DNA from: Leeuwenhoekiella sp. MAR_2009_132 | GTDB lineage: Bacteria > Bacteroidota > Bacteroidia > Flavobacteriales > Flavobacteriaceae | DNA length: 64,000 nt | Assembly (NCBI RefSeq): GCF_000687915.1 | Contig: NZ_JHZY01000002.1 | Coordinates: forward strand, 310,001-374,000 | Reading direction: 5' to 3' | Shown: piece by piece, positions 61,982 through 64,000 of the stretch | Layout of the letters: each line of letters begins with the position of its first letter | Position numbering within the stretch: the stretch's first letter is position 1 | The notes under the pieces: generated by a model | Database searches by the model: none | Told to the model about the DNA's origin: nothing | What the model saw: the letters and a program-made list of their open reading frames with translations, nothing else | Program-made: the position numbers and the translations under genes

Positions 61982-63316
61982 TTAATTCGATTCTGGTTTG
62001 CTGTTAAAACGTTTTTTAGGGTTTCCCGCTGTACGTTTTACAGGGCCGCTATTTCTGCGATCATCGTTGTTTTTTGAACGACCAGAACTATTACGTGAAC
62101 TGTTGCTGTTGCGTGAGTTATTACGTGTGTTGTTGCGTGGTGGTCGAGCATCAGGTTCATCTGAAGGATCGTCAGGACCGTCAATTAAGAACGGGTGTTC
62201 TGCAATCACATCTATCTTCTGCTTAATTAATTTTTCGATATCTCTAAGATAAGCACGCTCTTCTTTATCACAAAAAGCTAGCGCAACGCCACTGGCTTTT
62301 GCTCTACCCGTACGACCTATACGGTGTACGTAGGTTTCAGAAACGTTAGGTAAATCATACTGAATTACCATTTCTAATTCAGAAACATCGATACCCCTTG
62401 CAGCGATATCAGTGGCTACTAAAACCTGAGTTTGACCATCTTTAAAAGCGCTTAGGGCTTTTTGACGAGCAGCCTGTGATTTGTTACCGTGTATAGCTGC
62501 AGCATTAATTCCTGCTTTATCTAAGATTTTTACAATCTTATTAGCACCGTGCTTAGTACGTGAAAAAACCAAAACGGTAGCGGGATTTTCAGTCTCAATA
62601 AGATGCTTTAATAATTTTGGCTTACTTTTTTTGCTTACAAAGTAAATCCCCTGATCTACACGTTCTGCAGTAGGTTTCTCAGGCTCTATACTTACTTTTT
62701 CAAAATCACCAAGTATAAGTTTAGAAAGATCTACAATCGCCTTTGGCATCGTAGCCGAAAAGAATAATGATTGTCTATCGTGCGGTACTAGTTTTAGTAC
62801 TTTCTTAATATCGTGAATAAAACCCATATCGAGCATCTGGTCTGCTTCATCAAGCACCAGATATTCAATATCTTTTAAACTAATAAACCCTTGTTTAACC
62901 AGGTCTAAAAGACGTCCCGGAGTAGCAGTTAATACATCAACTCCTTTGCGCATTGCAGAAACCTGCGAAGCCTGTTTAACACCACCAAAAATCACAGTAT
63001 TTTTAATACCGGTATATTTGCTGTATTCGGTTACATTATCGTCTATTTGTATAGCAAGTTCTCGCGTAGGGGTAATAATCAAAGCTTTAAGCTTGCGTGT
63101 GCCTTTGCCAGAACCTATGTTGTTATAAATTTGTTGAAGTATCGGGATGGTAAACGCCGCTGTTTTACCAGTTCCTGTTTGTGCAGAACCTAATAAATCT
63201 TGTCCTCTTAATAATACCGGTATTGCTTGCTGTTGAATAGGGGTAGGGTGGGTGTATCCTTTATCAGCTAAAGCTTTAAGGATAGGGTCTATAAGACCTA
63301 ATTCTTTAAATGTCAT
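61982..63316 (-). CDS. rhlE: DEAD-box RNA helicase (RhlE type)
   Basis: 444 residues. Motifs in order: FKELGLIDPILKALADKGYTHPTPIQQQAIP (Q motif), SAQTGTGKTAAF (I), PTRELA (Ia), LVLDEADQMLDMGF (II), FFSATMP (III), VLVFSRTKHGA (IV), VATDIAARGIDV (V) and YVHRIGRTGRA (VI). A basic tail of about 70 residues rich in Arg, Asn and Ser (ARPPRNNTRNNSRNSNSSRN) is typical of RhlE-like helicases that remodel RNA in ribosome assembly and cold growth. Confidence 0.95.
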   Translation of the reverse strand: MTFKELGLIDPILKALADKGYTHPTPIQQQAIPVLLRGQDLLGSAQTGTGKTAAFTIPILQQIYNNIGSGKGTRKLKALIITPTRELAIQIDDNVTEYSKYTGIKNTVIFGGVKQASQVSAMRKGVDVLTATPGRLLDLVKQGFISLKDIEYLVLDEADQMLDMGFIHDIKKVLKLVPHDRQSLFFSATMPKAIVDLSKLILGDFEKVSIEPEKPTAERVDQGIYFVSKKSKPKLLKHLIETENPATVLVFSRTKHGANKIVKILDKAGINAAAIHGNKSQAARQKALSAFKDGQTQVLVATDIAARGIDVSELEMVIQYDLPNVSETYVHRIGRTGRAKASGVALAFCDKEERAYLRDIEKLIKQKIDVIAEHPFLIDGPDDPSDEPDARPPRNNTRNNSRNSNSSRNSSGRSKNNDDRRNSGPVKRTAGNPKKRFNSKPESN

Positions 63317-63474
63317 AAAATATAATAAGCGGCAAAGATAAGCTTATTATTGATGCTTGTAGCTCATTTAACAGAAAACGTTGGTTTGTAAGGTGTTGAG
63401 CGAGATATGCCAATTATTAATACTTAAGGCTTAAAAGTTAATTCCCAATTATTTAGAAAATTAATTTATTTAAA

Positions 63475-63888
63475 TCACTTGATAAAAGGTGTTTTTTCTG
63501 TTGGAAGATTAAGCTCTGAAAGTATTTTAACCAAAGAAGTAAGCGACTGACTTTCAATAAACGAGGTATTGATTTTTAATTTCGTATCATTTGATTTTAA
63601 GGTGTAGTCTCCGGCAAATTTTTCAACCCTATCAATATCTTTAAGATTTATTTTTTTACGAAAACCATAAAGACTATTTTTCTTAATTACACCATCTTCA
63701 ATTTCTAAGTACTGGTGCTTGAGATCGTAAACATAATGAGCCAGGTAGAAAACACCAATACCAAAATAGATGTAATCTGACCAATTTAACCCCTCATCTC
63801 TTAGTAGACTTAATGGTGCAATTATAACCCAAATTATGCCCAATACTAAATTGGCGTATAATCTCTTCTTTTTGAATTTAATTTTCAT
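63475..63888 (-). CDS. PH-like small membrane protein
   Basis: 137 residues: two hydrophobic helices (YANLVLGIIWVIIAPLSLL; YIYFGIGVFYLAHYVYDL) and then a beta-rich domain (YLEIEDGVIKKNSLYGFRKKINLKDIDRVEKFAGDYTLKSN) that resembles a PH-domain core. Similar in plan to the membrane protein at 26081. Function unknown. Confidence 0.72.
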   Translation of the reverse strand: MKIKFKKKRLYANLVLGIIWVIIAPLSLLRDEGLNWSDYIYFGIGVFYLAHYVYDLKHQYLEIEDGVIKKNSLYGFRKKINLKDIDRVEKFAGDYTLKSNDTKLKINTSFIESQSLTSLVKILSELNLPTEKTPFIK

Positions 63889-64000
63889 CTTCTAAATATA
63901 AATAAAGATTACGTAATATTTAATACTACAATTTCATTTGCGTAAGTCAACCTTAGTGTTGTCGCGTATAGCTTTAATCCCTTTAATTTACGTATTTACA

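Overview
The window looks like a piece of a Flavobacteriaceae (Bacteroidota) chromosome. Pointers are a SusC/SusD pair with surface-glycan genes, TonB-dependent receptors with carboxypeptidase-like N-terminal domains, a giant secreted glycosidase with a type IX secretion (T9SS) tail, many lipoproteins with lipobox signals, a YtxJ-type bacilliredoxin, and promoters of the Bacteroidota form TTG-N17-23-TAnnTTTG. No tRNA, rRNA, CRISPR array, complete insertion sequence or prophage was seen.

Layout. 1-8 kb: a di-haem cytochrome c peroxidase (cut by the window edge), two small exported or membrane proteins, an acyl-CoA thioesterase, and the SbcC/SbcD nuclease pair. 8-10.3 kb: a divergent quinone-reductase/LysR pair with a palindromic operator, abutting the decayed tail of a TPR esterase. 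10.3-15.1 kb: a 1572-residue multidomain glycoside hydrolase. 15.4-27.6 kb: the accessory core. Here small minus-strand genes (lipoproteins, START-like and DUF1801 proteins, DUF4279, an epoxide hydrolase, a HEPN-like protein, membrane proteins) are separated by about 130-bp imperfectly palindromic sites. Together they resemble integron gene cassettes, but with a GTTGT/ACAAC core instead of the canonical GTTRRRY/RYYYAAC. Two arrays start at copies of a shared platform sequence, one behind the clpB terminator (27.6 kb) and one behind an exported-protein gene (18.0 kb). A partial third copy follows map (19.0 kb). Methionine aminopeptidase, an AraC regulator and an aldo/keto reductase lie between the arrays.

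27.6-46.8 kb: mostly core functions. These are ClpB, a bacilliredoxin, a TonB receptor preceded by a structured leader with a terminator, a CoA-binding protein, a Na+/solute symporter, a four-gene PAP2/epimerase operon, a surface lipoprotein under a cobalamin riboswitch, a GH43 lipoprotein, the B12-mutase chaperone MeaB, OsmC/Ohr, an ECF sigma operon and an M23 peptidase. 46.8-57.2 kb: a polysaccharide utilisation locus (SusC, SusD, AraC, a large DUF5695-like protein, DUF1684, AraC). 57.3-64 kb: DUF983, a tricorn-like S41 protease, a coiled-coil lipoprotein, a DEAD-box helicase and a PH-like membrane protein.

The strongest candidate for an undescribed system is the cassette array. In each of five cassettes the first 11-14 bases are the near-perfect reverse complement of the last bases, as expected if cassettes move as circles through a folded attC-like site. 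No integrase is in the window, so recombination would have to be supplied in trans.
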